Virus record (IMG/VR): IMGVR_UViG_3300049215_000781
Coordinates: 1-42,964 of that record
Length of the DNA stretch: 42,964 bases
Reading direction: 5' to 3' (one strand)
Origin: a virus
In this document: piece after piece, positions 1-8,526 of the stretch
How positions within the stretch are numbered: position 1 is the first letter of the stretch
Layout of the letters: the number at the start of each line of letters is the position of its first letter
Notes under the pieces: generated by a model
The model's input: only the letters and a program-made list of their open reading frames with translations
The model's database searches: none
Told to the model about the DNA's origin: nothing
Translations under genes and position numbers: made by a program

Positions 1-2574
1 TTACTCCACCGCCGGTATTTCATCACCATTGCCAGAAGTTTCCCCGGTTTCATCCTCCTGCTCTTGTATGCGGGCTATTGCGGCAATTTCATCACCCTCG
101 TCCAGGTTGATCAGTTTAACACCCTGTGTAGCCCTACCGGCTTCACGTATATCAACTACCTTCATCCGTATGGTTACGCCGGATTTGCAAGTGATCATTA
201 GGTCATCTTTCTCTTCAACAGCCAATAAGCCTACGAGAAAGCCTGTTTTTTCTGTTATGTTTATAGTCTTTACGCCTTTGCCACCACGATTTGTAACACG
301 ATAAGAAGGAACTATGTTATTTGTTCCCTCTACTGTTTCAAAGAATGGTGTGCGTTTTCCTAAACCTTTTTCGGATACAACAAGGATTTGTTTATTCTGC
401 TCGTTTTTAGGCAGGCATATCATCCCAATCACTTCATCATTAGCGTCATCCAATTCAATGCCTGCAACGCCTATGGCGCCACGGCCTGTAGAACGAACTT
501 TACTTTCCTCAAAGGAGATAGCCCTTCCGCTCTTTACTGCCATCATGATATAGCTGTCGCCATCTGTTAAAGAAACATCTAGTAGCTGATCATCGTCCAA
601 TATAGTGATCGCTATTATACCATTCTGACGCGGACGGCTAAAGTCTTCCAGGTCGGTTTTTTTGATGATACCTTTTTTAGTACAAAGCACCACATATTTA
701 CCGGCTAAAGCCTCTTTTTCTTCCAGTTTAGGCACATCAATAATGGTCCTGATCTTGTCGTCCTGTGGAATTTGTATAAGGTTTTGTATAGCCCGTCCTT
801 TAGAGGTCTTATCACCATCTGGTATTTCATATACTTTCAGCCAGTAACAGCGTCCTTTTTCGGTAAAGAAAAGCAGCGTATGATGCGTTGAGGCAATAAA
901 CAAATGCTCTATGTAATCCTCATCACGCGTTTTACCACCCATTACCCCACGACCTCCCCGACGCTGCGCACGATATTCTGCAGCAGGTGTACGCTTAATA
1001 TATCCCATGTGAGAAACTGTGATGACCACATCCTCCTCTTCAATAAGGTCTTCTATACTCATCTCATCAGCCATGTAGTGTATCTCACTTCTGCGCTCAT
1101 CACCAAACTTGGTCTTAACTTCAGTTAATTCATCTTTTATGATCTTATAACGCAAGCCTTCATCCGCTAAAATCTCCTTCAGATAAGCTATGTGCTTCAT
1201 TAATTCTGCATGTTCTTCACGGATCTTATCACGTTCCATGCCTGTAAGACGCTGCAGGCGTAGTTCCAATACCGCTTTCGCCTGAATATCAGTCATGCCA
1301 AACTGGCTCATCAAACCATCCTTTGCAATATCAGGATTAGCTGAATTACGAATTAGGGTGATCACCTCATCTAAATGATCAAGAGCGATAAGGTAGCCTT
1401 CTAAAATATGTGCCCGCTTCTCAGCTTCTCGCAATTCGAACTGTGTACGTCGAACTACTACCTCGTGACGGAATATTACAAACTCGCTTACGAGATCTTT
1501 GAGATTTAAAGTGCGGGGGCGGCCATTAACCAAAGCCACATTGTTGATACCGTATGAAGTTTCGAGCTCGCTAAATTTGTATAGCTGGTTAATGATGACC
1601 TGAGCAACTGCATCGCGGCGCAACTCAATTACTATACGAGTGCCTTCTTTATTGGATTCGTTGGCGACGTGAGTTATACCTTCTATCTGTTTATTATTAA
1701 CAAGTAACCCGATTTTTTCAGCAAGAGCATCGCGGCTTACCTGGTATGGAACTTCGGTAATGACTATTTGTTCTTTGCCCGATTTTAAAGTCTCTACATT
1801 TACTTTTCCGCGAAGTACCACTCTACCCCTACCTGTATGCATGGCCTGTTTAACACCCTCCATTCCATAAATAATACCCCTTGTAGGGAAATCAGGAGCT
1901 TTAACGTGTTTCATCAACTCATCTATCGTAACTTCCTTATTATCAATGTATGCAATGCAGCCATCTATTACCTCGGAAAGATTATGCGGCATCATATTAG
2001 TTGCCATACCAACAGCAATACCAGATGAACCATTTACCAATAATTGGGGAATACGGCTTGGTAGAACTGTGGGCTCCTGCAATGAATCATCAAAGTTCAA
2101 AGAAAAGTCTACAGTCTCTTTGTCCAGATCATCCAGCATACTTTCCGCAACACGTTGCAAGCGGGCCTCAGTATAACGCATAGCCGCCGGTCCATCACCA
2201 TCCTGGCTACCATAGTTACCCTGACCATCCACCAGCATGTAGCGCATGCTCCATGGTTGAGCCATACGAACCATTGCATCATAAACGGCAGTATCGCCAT
2301 GCGGATGGTATTTTCCTAAAACCTCACCGACTATGCGGGCACATTTCTTGTAAGGTTTATTATATGTATTTCCAAGTTCATGCATGGCAAAAAGCACACG
2401 GCGATGAACAGGTTTTAAACCATCGCGTACGTCAGGCAAGGCACGCCCAACTATTACAGACATAGAGTAATCTATATATGCAGTTTTCATCTGCTCCTCT
2501 ATGTTAACTGGTACTATTTTATTGGTTTCTTCTGACGACTCTTGCGGGGTTAAATCTGCGTTATTTTGATCCAT
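1..2574 (-). CDS. gyrA: DNA gyrase subunit A
   Basis: Breakage-reunion subunit of the type II topoisomerase that supercoils the host chromosome. The 857-residue length is normal for the family. The active-site tyrosine is in AMRYTEARL (Tyr about 134), the quinolone-resistance region [14 protein letters not shown] is at 93-106, and the GyrA box QRRGGRG near residue 540 separates it from ParC. The C-terminal DNA-wrapping domain and an acidic tail follow. It is a single intact host gene reading out of the window's left edge. The start is the ATG giving MDQNN, downstream of a TATATTTG promoter element. It lies outside the prophage. Confidence 0.98.
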   Translation of the reverse strand: MDQNNADLTPQESSEETNKIVPVNIEEQMKTAYIDYSMSVIVGRALPDVRDGLKPVHRRVLFAMHELGNTYNKPYKKCARIVGEVLGKYHPHGDTAVYDAMVRMAQPWSMRYMLVDGQGNYGSQDGDGPAAMRYTEARLQRVAESMLDDLDKETVDFSLNFDDSLQEPTVLPSRIPQLLVNGSSGIAVGMATNMMPHNLSEVIDGCIAYIDNKEVTIDELMKHVKAPDFPTRGIIYGMEGVKQAMHTGRGRVVLRGKVNVETLKSGKEQIVITEVPYQVSRDALAEKIGLLVNNKQIEGITHVANESNKEGTRIVIELRRDAVAQVIINQLYKFSELETSYGINNVALVNGRPRTLNLKDLVSEFVIFRHEVVVRRTQFELREAEKRAHILEGYLIALDHLDEVITLIRNSANPDIAKDGLMSQFGMTDIQAKAVLELRLQRLTGMERDKIREEHAELMKHIAYLKEILADEGLRYKIIKDELTEVKTKFGDERRSEIHYMADEMSIEDLIEEEDVVITVSHMGYIKRTPAAEYRAQRRGGRGVMGGKTRDEDYIEHLFIASTHHTLLFFTEKGRCYWLKVYEIPDGDKTSKGRAIQNLIQIPQDDKIRTIIDVPKLEEKEALAGKYVVLCTKKGIIKKTDLEDFSRPRQNGIIAITILDDDQLLDVSLTDGDSYIMMAVKSGRAISFEESKVRSTGRGAIGVAGIELDDANDEVIGMICLPKNEQNKQILVVSEKGLGKRTPFFETVEGTNNIVPSYRVTNRGGKGVKTINITEKTGFLVGLLAVEEKDDLMITCKSGVTIRMKVVDIREAGRATQGVKLINLDEGDEIAAIARIQEQEDETGETSGNGDEIPAVE

Positions 2575-2598
2575 ATCTGGGCGTTAAAAAATAGTCTG

Positions 2599-2606
2599 CA
2601 AATATA
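2599..2606 (-). promoter_or_regulatory. gyrA promoter -7 element
   Basis: On the minus strand this reads TATATTTG, a perfect match to the Bacteroidota -7 consensus TAnnTTTG, 24 bp before the gyrA start codon. No clear TTG -33 box is visible at the usual distance, so the call rests on the -7 box and its position. Confidence 0.55.
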
Positions 2607-2766
2607 CCGAAAAATGCCCATGATTAAGCTTAAAACCGGAGGATTTCCACCATTATTTTGACAATGTGAATAAGTAGCATGAAAGCGTTGAAAATTTCCA
2701 CTCACTTCCGCTTTTTTCCGCAAGCGGAAATAGTAATATGAGCCATAGACAATGGTTTAAGAGGAC

Positions 2767-2794
2767 TATTTCCTAAAAGAGGAAATATTTTTTT
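2767..2794 (+). terminator. intrinsic terminator-like hairpin (host)
   Basis: An 8-bp stem TATTTCCT/AGGAAATA with a 5-nt loop is followed by seven T on the plus strand. No plus-strand gene is visible upstream, so the transcript it would end is unknown. It lies just outside the prophage's right end. Confidence 0.45.
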
Positions 2795-2804
2795 GTGAGA
2801 ATCG

Positions 2805-2809
2805 GAATT
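2805..2809. repeat. target-site duplication GAATT, copy next to the phage right end
   Basis: GAATT immediately precedes the phage terminus TGCAG at 2810 and is repeated right after the other terminus (CA at 41013-41014). Five-base duplications are the known signature of Mu-type transposition. The pair defines a 38.2-kb element, the usual size for Mu-like phages. Confidence 0.75.
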
Positions 2810-2828
2810 TGCAGATATAATCGCCAAA

Positions 2829-2868
2829 ACCATTTGTAACAACTTCCCAAGACCATTTGAGACAATTT
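2829..2868 (+). other. phage right-end transposase-binding motifs R1 and R2 (putative)
   Basis: Two copies read inward from the right terminus: ACCATTTGTAACAACTT (2829-2845) and ACCATTTGAGACAATTT (2852-2868), identical at 14 of 17 positions and 23 bp apart. Related copies occur in inverted orientation at the other end (40983-40999, 40877-40893). In Mu, MuA binds such repeats, with R1 and R2 adjacent. Function here is inferred. Confidence 0.65.
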
Positions 2869-2891
2869 TACAGTTTTCCTCCCACTGGCAC

Positions 2892-2900
2892 TTATCCACA
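2892..2900 (+). promoter_or_regulatory. DnaA-box sequence in the phage right end
   Basis: TTATCCACA, a perfect match to the bacterial DnaA-box consensus, 82 bp inside the right terminus and just beyond R2. Together with flanking bases it forms an inverted repeat TATCCACATTTT (2893-2904) with AAAATGTGGATA (3144-3155), which brackets the small right-end gene. Binding by host or phage DnaA-like protein is inference. Confidence 0.5.
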
Positions 2901-2903
2901 TTT

Positions 2904-3107
2904 TCAGTATAAACCAGTCTTCAAAAAGCCCTTGGTTACCACTTGCTTGTACTTCTTGAGGAAGTCGAACTCACGCTTGGTATTGTAGATCATCTCCTCC
3001 TGATCCCATATCTGAAACGTAGTAAAACCGGGATATATTACCTTTTTAAACACCCATCTTTCGTGAGCTATATAAAACCTGTTTTTGCTGATTTGTTGCC
3101 ATTCCAT
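2904..3107 (-). CDS. small hypothetical right-end phage protein
   Basis: I do not recognise this 67-residue protein. It is basic and aromatic-rich (YIAHERWVFKK, KREFDFLKKYKQ) with no membrane segment or signal. It is the last phage gene before the right terminus, the position occupied in Mu by accessory genes such as com/mom. I chose the ATG giving MEWQQISK. The frame stays open upstream to a TTG at 3143 (79 aa) and beyond, so the true start may be earlier. Its stop overlaps the repeat arm at 2893-2904. Confidence 0.55.
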   Translation of the reverse strand: MEWQQISKNRFYIAHERWVFKKVIYPGFTTFQIWDQEEMIYNTKREFDFLKKYKQVVTKGFLKTGLY

Positions 3108-3186
3108 ACCTACTAAATAAGTACCACCATGTGAGATGAACAAAAAATGTGGATATGTTATTGCAAGCCTGTTGAAACGGCATTTT

Positions 3187-3214
3187 TTTGCAGTTTAAAC
3201 AATCATTATCTTCA
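3187..3214 (+). promoter_or_regulatory. possible promoter for the candidate small RNA
   Basis: TTTG at 3187-3190 and TATCTTCA at 3207-3214 resemble the Bacteroidota -33 and -7 boxes, but the 16-bp spacer is short and the -7 box deviates at its end. Initiation would fall about at the first base of the long stem at 3218. Confidence 0.25.
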
Positions 3215-3217
3215 CGC

Positions 3218-3326
3218 CGCGAACCATTCTAATGGCCACTATCCTGGCTTGTTTTCCCCATAATAAAGGAAACCACCCGGACAGAGGCTTCGGCCTCAAG
3301 CTGTTAGAATGGTTCGCGCCTTTTTG
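3218..3326 (+). ncRNA. candidate structured small RNA downstream of dam
   Basis: Bases 3218-3232 pair perfectly with 3304-3318, and with two G-U pairs the helix extends to 3236/3300 (19 bp). The helix is followed by CC and TTTTT, as in an intrinsic terminator. Inside are a hairpin GAGGC-TTCG-GCCTC (3284-3297) with a very stable UUCG loop and a second stem TTTCC/GGAAA (3253-3257/3268-3272). A further 10-nt pairing, CACCCGGACA (3274-3283) with TGTCCGGGTG (3330-3339), interleaves with the long helix, so the two are mutually exclusive or form a pseudoknot. No ORF is credible here. It could instead be a DNA-level element, for example a MITE-like inverted repeat. Confidence 0.45.
3247..3272 (+). 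repeat. imperfect direct repeat flanking dam, copy 1
   Basis: This stretch (GCTTGTTTTCCCCAT then AATAAAGGAAA) matches 4162-4187 (GCTTGTTTCCCCAT then CAAATAAAGAAA) apart from small indels. The two lie in the same orientation on either side of the methylase gene. Copy 1 is inside the candidate small RNA; copy 2 is the dam leader. Confidence 0.6.
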
Positions 3327-3345
3327 CAGTGTCCGGGTGACATTA

Positions 3346-4131
3346 CTAAATCTCATAATTGGCCGTCATCACCTCAGTCTTAATCTTTCCACGACCCGAG
3401 CCTTTATTTACTGATACCTTTTGCTGAATAGTCTTGGTATTCCAGCCATTCTTTTTGGTATAACCGGCCAATAGATCGGATGGGTATGATGATAATAGGA
3501 ACTTGCCTTTTATTGAACTGAGCGCCTCTAATAGCGCCTTAAATGCAAGTTCATTATACCCCGCATAATGACCGCAATCGCTGTTAAAGTATGGTGGATC
3601 GCAATAATGGAAAGTGTCTTTAGTATCCCGGCTCTTTATGATATACAGCGCATCGGCACATTCAAGTTGAACATTCTGCAGCCTGATCGCGTATTCCTCA
3701 GTAAAAAGCTTCCCCTTGTTAATTATCTTTTTCGTGGTAGTATTCCTGGTCTTGTCATACCCCCATGATCCGTCAAGCATAGAGCTGAAGCTTTGGCTGG
3801 CCAGCACCCATACTGCCCATGCCCGGTCGAGGTCATTAAATAGGTCGGGATTATCATAGATCACACCGGCATTATGGTGTTGTTTCCTGGAATGTAATGT
3901 AATCCTGATTCGCTTCTCGAGACTAATAAAATCCTGCTGTACAACCTTATAGAAATTGATCAGTTCCTTATTGGTATCATTCAATACCTCAATTTCGCTT
4001 GGCTCTTTGGCGAATAGCACTGCCGCTCCACCGGCAAATGGCTCATTGTAAAGCACATGATCCGGGATCAGCGGCAAAATGATGGGAAGTAGCTTCTGCT
4101 TCCCTCCGTAATACGTCAGTGGTGTTTTCAT
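3346..4131 (-). CDS. D12-class DNA N6-adenine methyltransferase (orphan, Dam-like)
   Basis: Transfers methyl groups from S-adenosylmethionine to adenine in DNA. The N-terminal TYYGGKQKL and NEPFAGGAAVLF form the SAM-binding region, and the catalytic motif is DPPYF (about residue 179). The 261-residue length fits the MethyltransfD12 family. No restriction endonuclease is adjacent, so it is probably a stand-alone protective or regulatory enzyme, placed where Mu carries its DNA-modification gene mom. It follows the last fibre gene and is flanked by 26-bp imperfect direct repeats, which suggests a cassette acquired separately. Target sequence cannot be read from the protein. Confidence 0.9.
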   Translation of the reverse strand: MKTPLTYYGGKQKLLPIILPLIPDHVLYNEPFAGGAAVLFAKEPSEIEVLNDTNKELINFYKVVQQDFISLEKRIRITLHSRKQHHNAGVIYDNPDLFNDLDRAWAVWVLASQSFSSMLDGSWGYDKTRNTTTKKIINKGKLFTEEYAIRLQNVQLECADALYIIKSRDTKDTFHYCDPPYFNSDCGHYAGYNELAFKALLEALSSIKGKFLLSSYPSDLLAGYTKKNGWNTKTIQQKVSVNKGSGRGKIKTEVMTANYEI

Positions 4132-4161
4132 TTATTCTTCTATCTAATGGTTACTTTTCTT

Positions 4162-4187
4162 GCTTGTTTCCCCATCAAATAAAGAAA
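4162..4187 (+). repeat. imperfect direct repeat flanking dam, copy 2 (dam leader)
   Basis: Second copy of the repeat at 3247-3272, lying between the fibre stop codon and the dam start codon. Read on the minus strand it is part of the dam mRNA leader. A plus-strand RNA from copy 1 could therefore pair with it over about 21 bp with small bulges. Confidence 0.6.
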
Positions 4188-4190
4188 TCG

Positions 4191-4964
4191 TTAATCAAGT
4201 GGAATTATTGCATTAATTGAAATGAAATAATTGGTGCCCGTCTTTAAAACACTTGCCTGTAAATTTCCAGCTGCATCCACATAAAATGGGACAGTTGCCA
4301 CGTAATCTTTACCCGAGCTATCAATTGTAAAAATGCCGTTATCTACCACTCCAATAAATGGCGCATTTGAGGGAGGGGTAACACCAGTGTTCAATATATT
4401 ATACACTCCGGATGAAGCAATTCCAGCATGTATTTCTAATTCTCCCCTGAATCGCACAGTCTTATTAAGGAAGTCATTCCTTTGGTAGATATCTCCCGTA
4501 ATTGTAGCCCCTGCTGCACTTATTGCATGATGCACTTCCGCATCTTTTATCATTGTTGCAAAACTGCTTGGGAAGGTTAAAAGAGATGTAAGAGGGAAAT
4601 GTGTCGCATCGGTTACTGTAGCACCAACGGTAAGCGCGGCTCTTGGGCTGATTTTCACAACTGGATTAGTTCCATCATCAAAGGCTAAAGTACCTGTGTC
4701 GTTTGTGATCTGAACTAACACTACAGAACCCCCTCCGGGCACTGGAATTACCCCACCGGTGAACGAGACAAGATCGCCATTGTAAAAGAACCAACCATCG
4801 CTGATATTTCCACCTGCTTGAACCATACCGCTGATAATATAAGGCCCTGCACCAAAGTTGGCGCACAGCTTTTGCATCATGGTTAGGTATTGCTCCTGCA
4901 TGTCCTTCAAAATATTCTGGTCAAAAGGGAACCCACCAGGTTGGGTAAAGTCGTAACGTTCCAT
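4191..4964 (-). CDS. tail fibre-like protein, distal
   Basis: 257-residue protein with an N-terminal segment (GGFPFDQNILKDMQEQY) that I recall from fibre and baseplate-attached proteins of Bacteroidota phages. Gly/Thr/Val-rich beta-structured sequence follows. It is probably a receptor-binding or fibre-tip component. Its ATG overlaps the stop of the upstream gene (TAATG), indicating translational coupling. No catalytic motif or signal peptide is visible. Confidence 0.6.
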   Translation of the reverse strand: MERYDFTQPGGFPFDQNILKDMQEQYLTMMQKLCANFGAGPYIISGMVQAGGNISDGWFFYNGDLVSFTGGVIPVPGGGSVVLVQITNDTGTLAFDDGTNPVVKISPRAALTVGATVTDATHFPLTSLLTFPSSFATMIKDAEVHHAISAAGATITGDIYQRNDFLNKTVRFRGELEIHAGIASSGVYNILNTGVTPPSNAPFIGVVDNGIFTIDSSGKDYVATVPFYVDAAGNLQASVLKTGTNYFISINAIIPLD

Positions 4965-5470
4965 TATACTATTAGAATTGAGTAAGTTTTGCTTGTTAAT
5001 TTATATTTCTGAATAAGGCCATCCAGGTACTGCGCATTAAAGCTAACCGCGGCTGGTATTTCCACAATAAAGTCTGGCCCGAGAGCTGCTATTTCCGCAT
5101 CTGTGTATAGATAAACTGGCTTTGCTTCAGCAGTTGTGTATAATGGCACTGGCTTCAGCTCTGCAGGTAAATAAATATATACAGGCTCTTCATCAGGGCC
5201 ATCAACTATCACTATTCTTCGCAACGTGTCATCGAATGCATCGTTAAGCACCGCCTCGAGGTGAACAACTTGACCGTTGTGGTTTAGATCATAAGTTGTT
5301 GCATTTACGAAAGCGATGAAAATGTTGTATAGATACTTTACCGGTATCATTGTAGCATTCAGCCTCGCCATTCGTTTTAGGCAGGGCAATTCTGTCCGGC
5401 TGTTTACCTGCCACTCCTGGGGAGTATTCTGTTTTACCAGGTCATCCCAGTTTATATCAAATTGGCCCAT
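4964..5470 (-). CDS. baseplate/tail protein, Mu gp48-position
   Basis: 168-residue protein directly after the baseplate J-like gene and overlapping it by 14 bp, the position held by gpI/gp48-type tail proteins in contractile-tailed phages. Sequence alone gives only a weak match. It has a repeated PVYIYL/PVPLYT/PVYLYT pattern at about residues 115-142 that may be a small beta repeat. The role is inferred mainly from gene order. Confidence 0.5.
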   Translation of the reverse strand: MGQFDINWDDLVKQNTPQEWQVNSRTELPCLKRMARLNATMIPVKYLYNIFIAFVNATTYDLNHNGQVVHLEAVLNDAFDDTLRRIVIVDGPDEEPVYIYLPAELKPVPLYTTAEAKPVYLYTDAEIAALGPDFIVEIPAAVSFNAQYLDGLIQKYKLTSKTYSILIV

Positions 5471-6278
5471 GCGCTTGGAAGGTTAAGATTAAATCAGTTA
5501 CTGGGTTATCAATTCTTAAATATCCCGCATCGGGCAAATATTCCGGATCAATATCGGTGTAAGGAAGAGCGCCGTGTGTGGCTCGTGCATATACTAAGTC
5601 AGGCATTACCACACCTTCAACCTTTGATATTGCATTGAGCAATGCAAAATTCGTATAAAGGCCATTGAACGGCAGGTTCTTTAGAAATTCATCAATTGCA
5701 TCCTGAACTGGTGTATCATCTGTCCCATCCAATCTTTTGCCAGCACTATCAAGTATAAGTGGATCATAATAGATTGTCAGGCTCAGCTGCAAACTGTCGG
5801 GATCATTGCTGTCAATCTGTAACCTTACCCCGGCATCTTTTATTAGGCCCATGTAAGCTGTAAATGCGGCCAGTTCTGTCGTGATCTTGGCCAAGTCGCC
5901 ACCGCTTAACTTTGCCACTTTGATCCTGATTCCTTTAGTTATCTCAACTGCAGCGGCATAAGCAACAACTTGTTTAGTTGCATCGATCACGGCGTAAACA
6001 TCGCTGTCTACAGGTAATGCATCCCCATATTGAAATGCCTTTGCTTTAGTTACATACCATTGTAAAGTATGCGCTTTCATGGTCGCAATCGCATTGTTCA
6101 CGAGAGCCGTAAGGTCATCATACAGATTCTCCTCTGTATTATTAGCTTCTGAAATAAGCCAAAGCCATTGCCTGTAAGATGCAACCTTGCTTGTGCTGGT
6201 ATATAGTGGCCCAAGTATTGGATCGGCCAGCACTTGGGCTAAAAGATCGTCGAATATATCTTGTGTGTCTCTTGCCAT
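5457..6278 (-). CDS. baseplate J-like protein
   Basis: 273-residue protein with the baseplate J/gp47 pattern: an N-terminal helical part (MARDTQDIFDDLL, then YRQWLWLISEANN), a central repeat-like alpha/beta section, and a C-terminal part with VQDAIDEFLKNLPFNG and VEGVVMPDLV. These proteins form the baseplate wedge joining the hub to the fibres. It lies between the accessory secreted genes and the gp48-like gene in the expected order. Confidence 0.75.
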   Translation of the reverse strand: MARDTQDIFDDLLAQVLADPILGPLYTSTSKVASYRQWLWLISEANNTEENLYDDLTALVNNAIATMKAHTLQWYVTKAKAFQYGDALPVDSDVYAVIDATKQVVAYAAAVEITKGIRIKVAKLSGGDLAKITTELAAFTAYMGLIKDAGVRLQIDSNDPDSLQLSLTIYYDPLILDSAGKRLDGTDDTPVQDAIDEFLKNLPFNGLYTNFALLNAISKVEGVVMPDLVYARATHGALPYTDIDPEYLPDAGYLRIDNPVTDLILTFQAHGPI

Positions 6279-6284
6279 TTACTT

Positions 6285-6632
6285 TTATTGAACTGTAAAC
6301 CCTAAATAATATCCCACGAATTGTGCGGGTGTTGTTACCGTATTGTCATATTCCATCCACCGGTTATAAAGGTTCAGTGGGTATGCCGGTATGTTTCCGT
6401 ACGGTGTATGGGCCGGTATGTTCCCCTGAGTTATCAAATGATTTGCGCGGCCAAATACTCCATAATTTACCACGAACGAAGTATCGTCATATAAGCAAGC
6501 TACATTAGCTGTAATGTAGATCAGGCTGTCATTGCCAATTTTTATAGGCGGATTGAATTTTACAGTGTCAATACTCTGCGCCAGTCCATCTATTGAAAAA
6601 CACAGTGCTGCCGCCAATAATATCTTTCTCAT
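6285..6632 (-). CDS. small exported protein in the tail region
   Basis: 115 residues beginning with a clear Sec signal peptide (MRKILLAAALCFSIDGLAQ, predicted cut at about residue 19-20), then a short beta-rich domain. I recognise no family. Its start overlaps the stop of the preceding gene (ATGA), so it belongs to the late operon. An exported protein encoded between a fibre-like gene and the baseplate J gene is unexpected. Confidence 0.65.
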   Translation of the reverse strand: MRKILLAAALCFSIDGLAQSIDTVKFNPPIKIGNDSLIYITANVACLYDDTSFVVNYGVFGRANHLITQGNIPAHTPYGNIPAYPLNLYNRWMEYDNTVTTPAQFVGYYLGFTVQ

Positions 6633-6868
6633 TTCGTTTTGTTTTTGGGTGATTGAATGCTTTTTGATGTATCCGCTTCTTGCTTTTCTACTTGCGATAT
6701 GATCTTTCGCTGCAACTCCACAACTGTGCTATGCGGAGCGTTGCTTTGATCAAGACATTGATATAGAACGACCATTTCATTATCACTTAGAGTAAGCGTG
6801 TAATTTCGTGGAGTGTTTGCAGCCATCAGGGCGGCATAGATCATGATTGCTAATATTGCTTTCTTCAT
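6629..6868 (-). CDS. small protein with N-terminal membrane or signal segment
   Basis: 79 residues: a hydrophobic start (MKKAILAIMIYAALMAA) that is a signal peptide or anchor, then a helical region with LQRKIISQVEKQEADTSKS and a polar C-terminus. No family recognised. It sits between two genes whose products also carry Sec signals and overlaps the next start by 4 bp. Confidence 0.55.
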   Translation of the reverse strand: MKKAILAIMIYAALMAANTPRNYTLTLSDNEMVVLYQCLDQSNAPHSTVVELQRKIISQVEKQEADTSKSIQSPKNKTK

Positions 6869-6876
6869 ATTGTTGG

Positions 6877-8526
6877 TTATTGAATTACGTGATAATACCA
6901 GATGTAGGTGGTTGCAGCCGTTAAATTGGTTGAGCCCACTTTAGCTATAAATTGGGTAGTTGAGGTGCTCGCTTCATCGGCATACACTGCAGCATTCCCT
7001 GATAAGGTGGCGGTGTTTGGCCCTCCGGGAGTTAATACTACGCTTTTAGGAGCGGCACCATAAGCCACATTAAATGTTACTGTAAAAACTGTCGCAGAAG
7101 CTGATGGGCTTGTCCCGGTAGTAAGGCTTATAAAGCCACCGGCATCAGTTCCTGATATGCTGATGGTTGGGCTCGTACCCGCTCCAGTTCCAGCTGCAAT
7201 TGTAGGCGCGGAACTATTGCCAATAATGTGCGTGACTTTCAATGGTTGCTTACATTGAACGAATGCATCATCGGTAATCAAAACTTCATCTGTGGCACCC
7301 GTGTTCAATATACCTACTTCACCACCACTTACATTGCGCGGTTGAATAGCAAGGTCTTTAGATGATCCTCCGGTAATTCCATTTGTGAAGTATATGGACG
7401 CAGTCGTAGTAGTGTGAAAGGCTTGCGATACACCAAAGTTTATGCCATCATTAATAGTGACACCAGTATTAAGAGTATTAGTGTAATCTAACGATGGCCC
7501 CATTTGAATATTTCCAAAATTGTCAATAATCATTGCCCCTGTCGCATTAGTGCCAATAATAGTCCTATCTGCTCCAATACCAAAAACTGTATTGTATGCC
7601 GGAGTTCCTGTTGCCCTTGTTCCATATCCCAGCTTAATTCCATATCCACCTGACGTTTCCCCTGTCCTGAATGTTTCATAAAAAACCGGATTGCCAGATG
7701 TAGCTGTTCCTCTATCCGCATAAAACTCACCAGCATCATTTGCTGCAGTAGCTGCTATTGTAACAGTTTGCCTGGCTGTAAAAGCATTTGAATGCCCCAA
7801 AGCGATGGATGCTATAACCGATCCGGTGGTTGGGCTTATAGTTAATGAGCCGTCACTATTGCTTACTGAATTTGCATAGGTTCCGGATAACGTAAATCCT
7901 CCCTTCCCATCATATACAATTGGGGATGTTGCAGAGAAAAGACTATGCACTGAAGCGTAAAAGGTAGATATATAAGAAGAGTCAAGAGATGTCCATTGAA
8001 CGCCTCCTCCAGCTCCGTTTACATTTGCAAGAACTTTTCCAAGAGCTGGAGTTCCGTATCCTCGAGAATAACTTAACCCTCCCTGAATTGTCACATCATA
8101 AGGGCCGCCAGTTGGGGTATTACCAAGACTTACTGTTTGGCCTAAAAAAAGTTCACCATCTGGCTTAATCATAATATGCCAGTTTCTTAAACCATTTGCA
8201 CCCAAGTATAACGGGAAATTATCTCTCGTTTGAACCACCCCCGTATCATTAAAGAAATTGCCCCTATTCCTGAAATATGTGCCAGTATCTCCTTTCTCCA
8301 GACTTCTTGCCACTACCATACTATCAGCAAGTGCTGTACTGTCTGCCAGCAACCCATAAATTATAGTATTGCCCAAAGTAATTTGCTTCAGCAGCGCATG
8401 CATGTTAACAGTATAATAAGTCACACTGTCATTTGTGCGACTAATGGCTTGCCTAAAACTTTGCGCTTTACCACCCATGGCCATGCAAGCGAATGCAATC
8501 AATACAATTAGTTTCTTCAGTCTCAT
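6877..8526 (-). CDS. tail fibre-like protein with a Sec signal peptide
   Basis: 549 residues. The start MRLKKLIVLIAFACMAMG followed by GKAQ is a textbook signal peptide, predicted to be cut after residue 22. The mature part is Gly/Ser/Thr/Asn-rich and repetitive, with segments like LYLGANGLRNWHIMIKPDG and FGNIQMGPSLDYT that resemble trimeric fibre shafts. The C-terminal approx 60 residues form a compact beta domain ending in TYIWYYHVIQ. It follows the LysM-like tail gene. Phage fibres normally assemble in the cytoplasm, so export is surprising. It may instead be a surface or adhesion protein carried by the prophage. Confidence 0.6.
   Translation of the reverse strand: MRLKKLIVLIAFACMAMGGKAQSFRQAISRTNDSVTYYTVNMHALLKQITLGNTIIYGLLADSTALADSMVVARSLEKGDTGTYFRNRGNFFNDTGVVQTRDNFPLYLGANGLRNWHIMIKPDGELFLGQTVSLGNTPTGGPYDVTIQGGLSYSRGYGTPALGKVLANVNGAGGGVQWTSLDSSYISTFYASVHSLFSATSPIVYDGKGGFTLSGTYANSVSNSDGSLTISPTTGSVIASIALGHSNAFTARQTVTIAATAANDAGEFYADRGTATSGNPVFYETFRTGETSGGYGIKLGYGTRATGTPAYNTVFGIGADRTIIGTNATGAMIIDNFGNIQMGPSLDYTNTLNTGVTINDGINFGVSQAFHTTTTASIYFTNGITGGSSKDLAIQPRNVSGGEVGILNTGATDEVLITDDAFVQCKQPLKVTHIIGNSSAPTIAAGTGAGTSPTISISGTDAGGFISLTTGTSPSASATVFTVTFNVAYGAAPKSVVLTPGGPNTATLSGNAAVYADEASTSTTQFIAKVGSTNLTAATTYIWYYHVIQ

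Larger units (their letters stand above)
2607..2809. other. host intergenic region between gyrA and the prophage
   Basis: No credible gene is seen. It holds a palindrome TTCCGCAAGCGGAA near 2715 and a terminator-like hairpin at 2767-2794. It ends in the GAATT copy at 2805-2809 that borders the prophage. Joining it to 41020 onward restores the presumed pre-insertion host sequence. Confidence 0.6.

Noticed and set aside
2702-2899. Minus-strand 65-codon ORF between gyrA and the right-end gene
   Set aside because: It crosses the inferred right terminus (2810) and the R1/R2 motifs; composition is not protein-like.
3346-4964. Diversity-generating retroelement near the fibre gene
   Set aside because: Direct repeats are short, not adenine-variable, and no reverse transcriptase is present.
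4191-8526. Invertible fibre segment as in Mu (gin/G segment)
   Set aside because: No invertase gene and no long inverted repeats around the fibre genes; the 3218/3300 inverted repeat is only about 100 bp wide.
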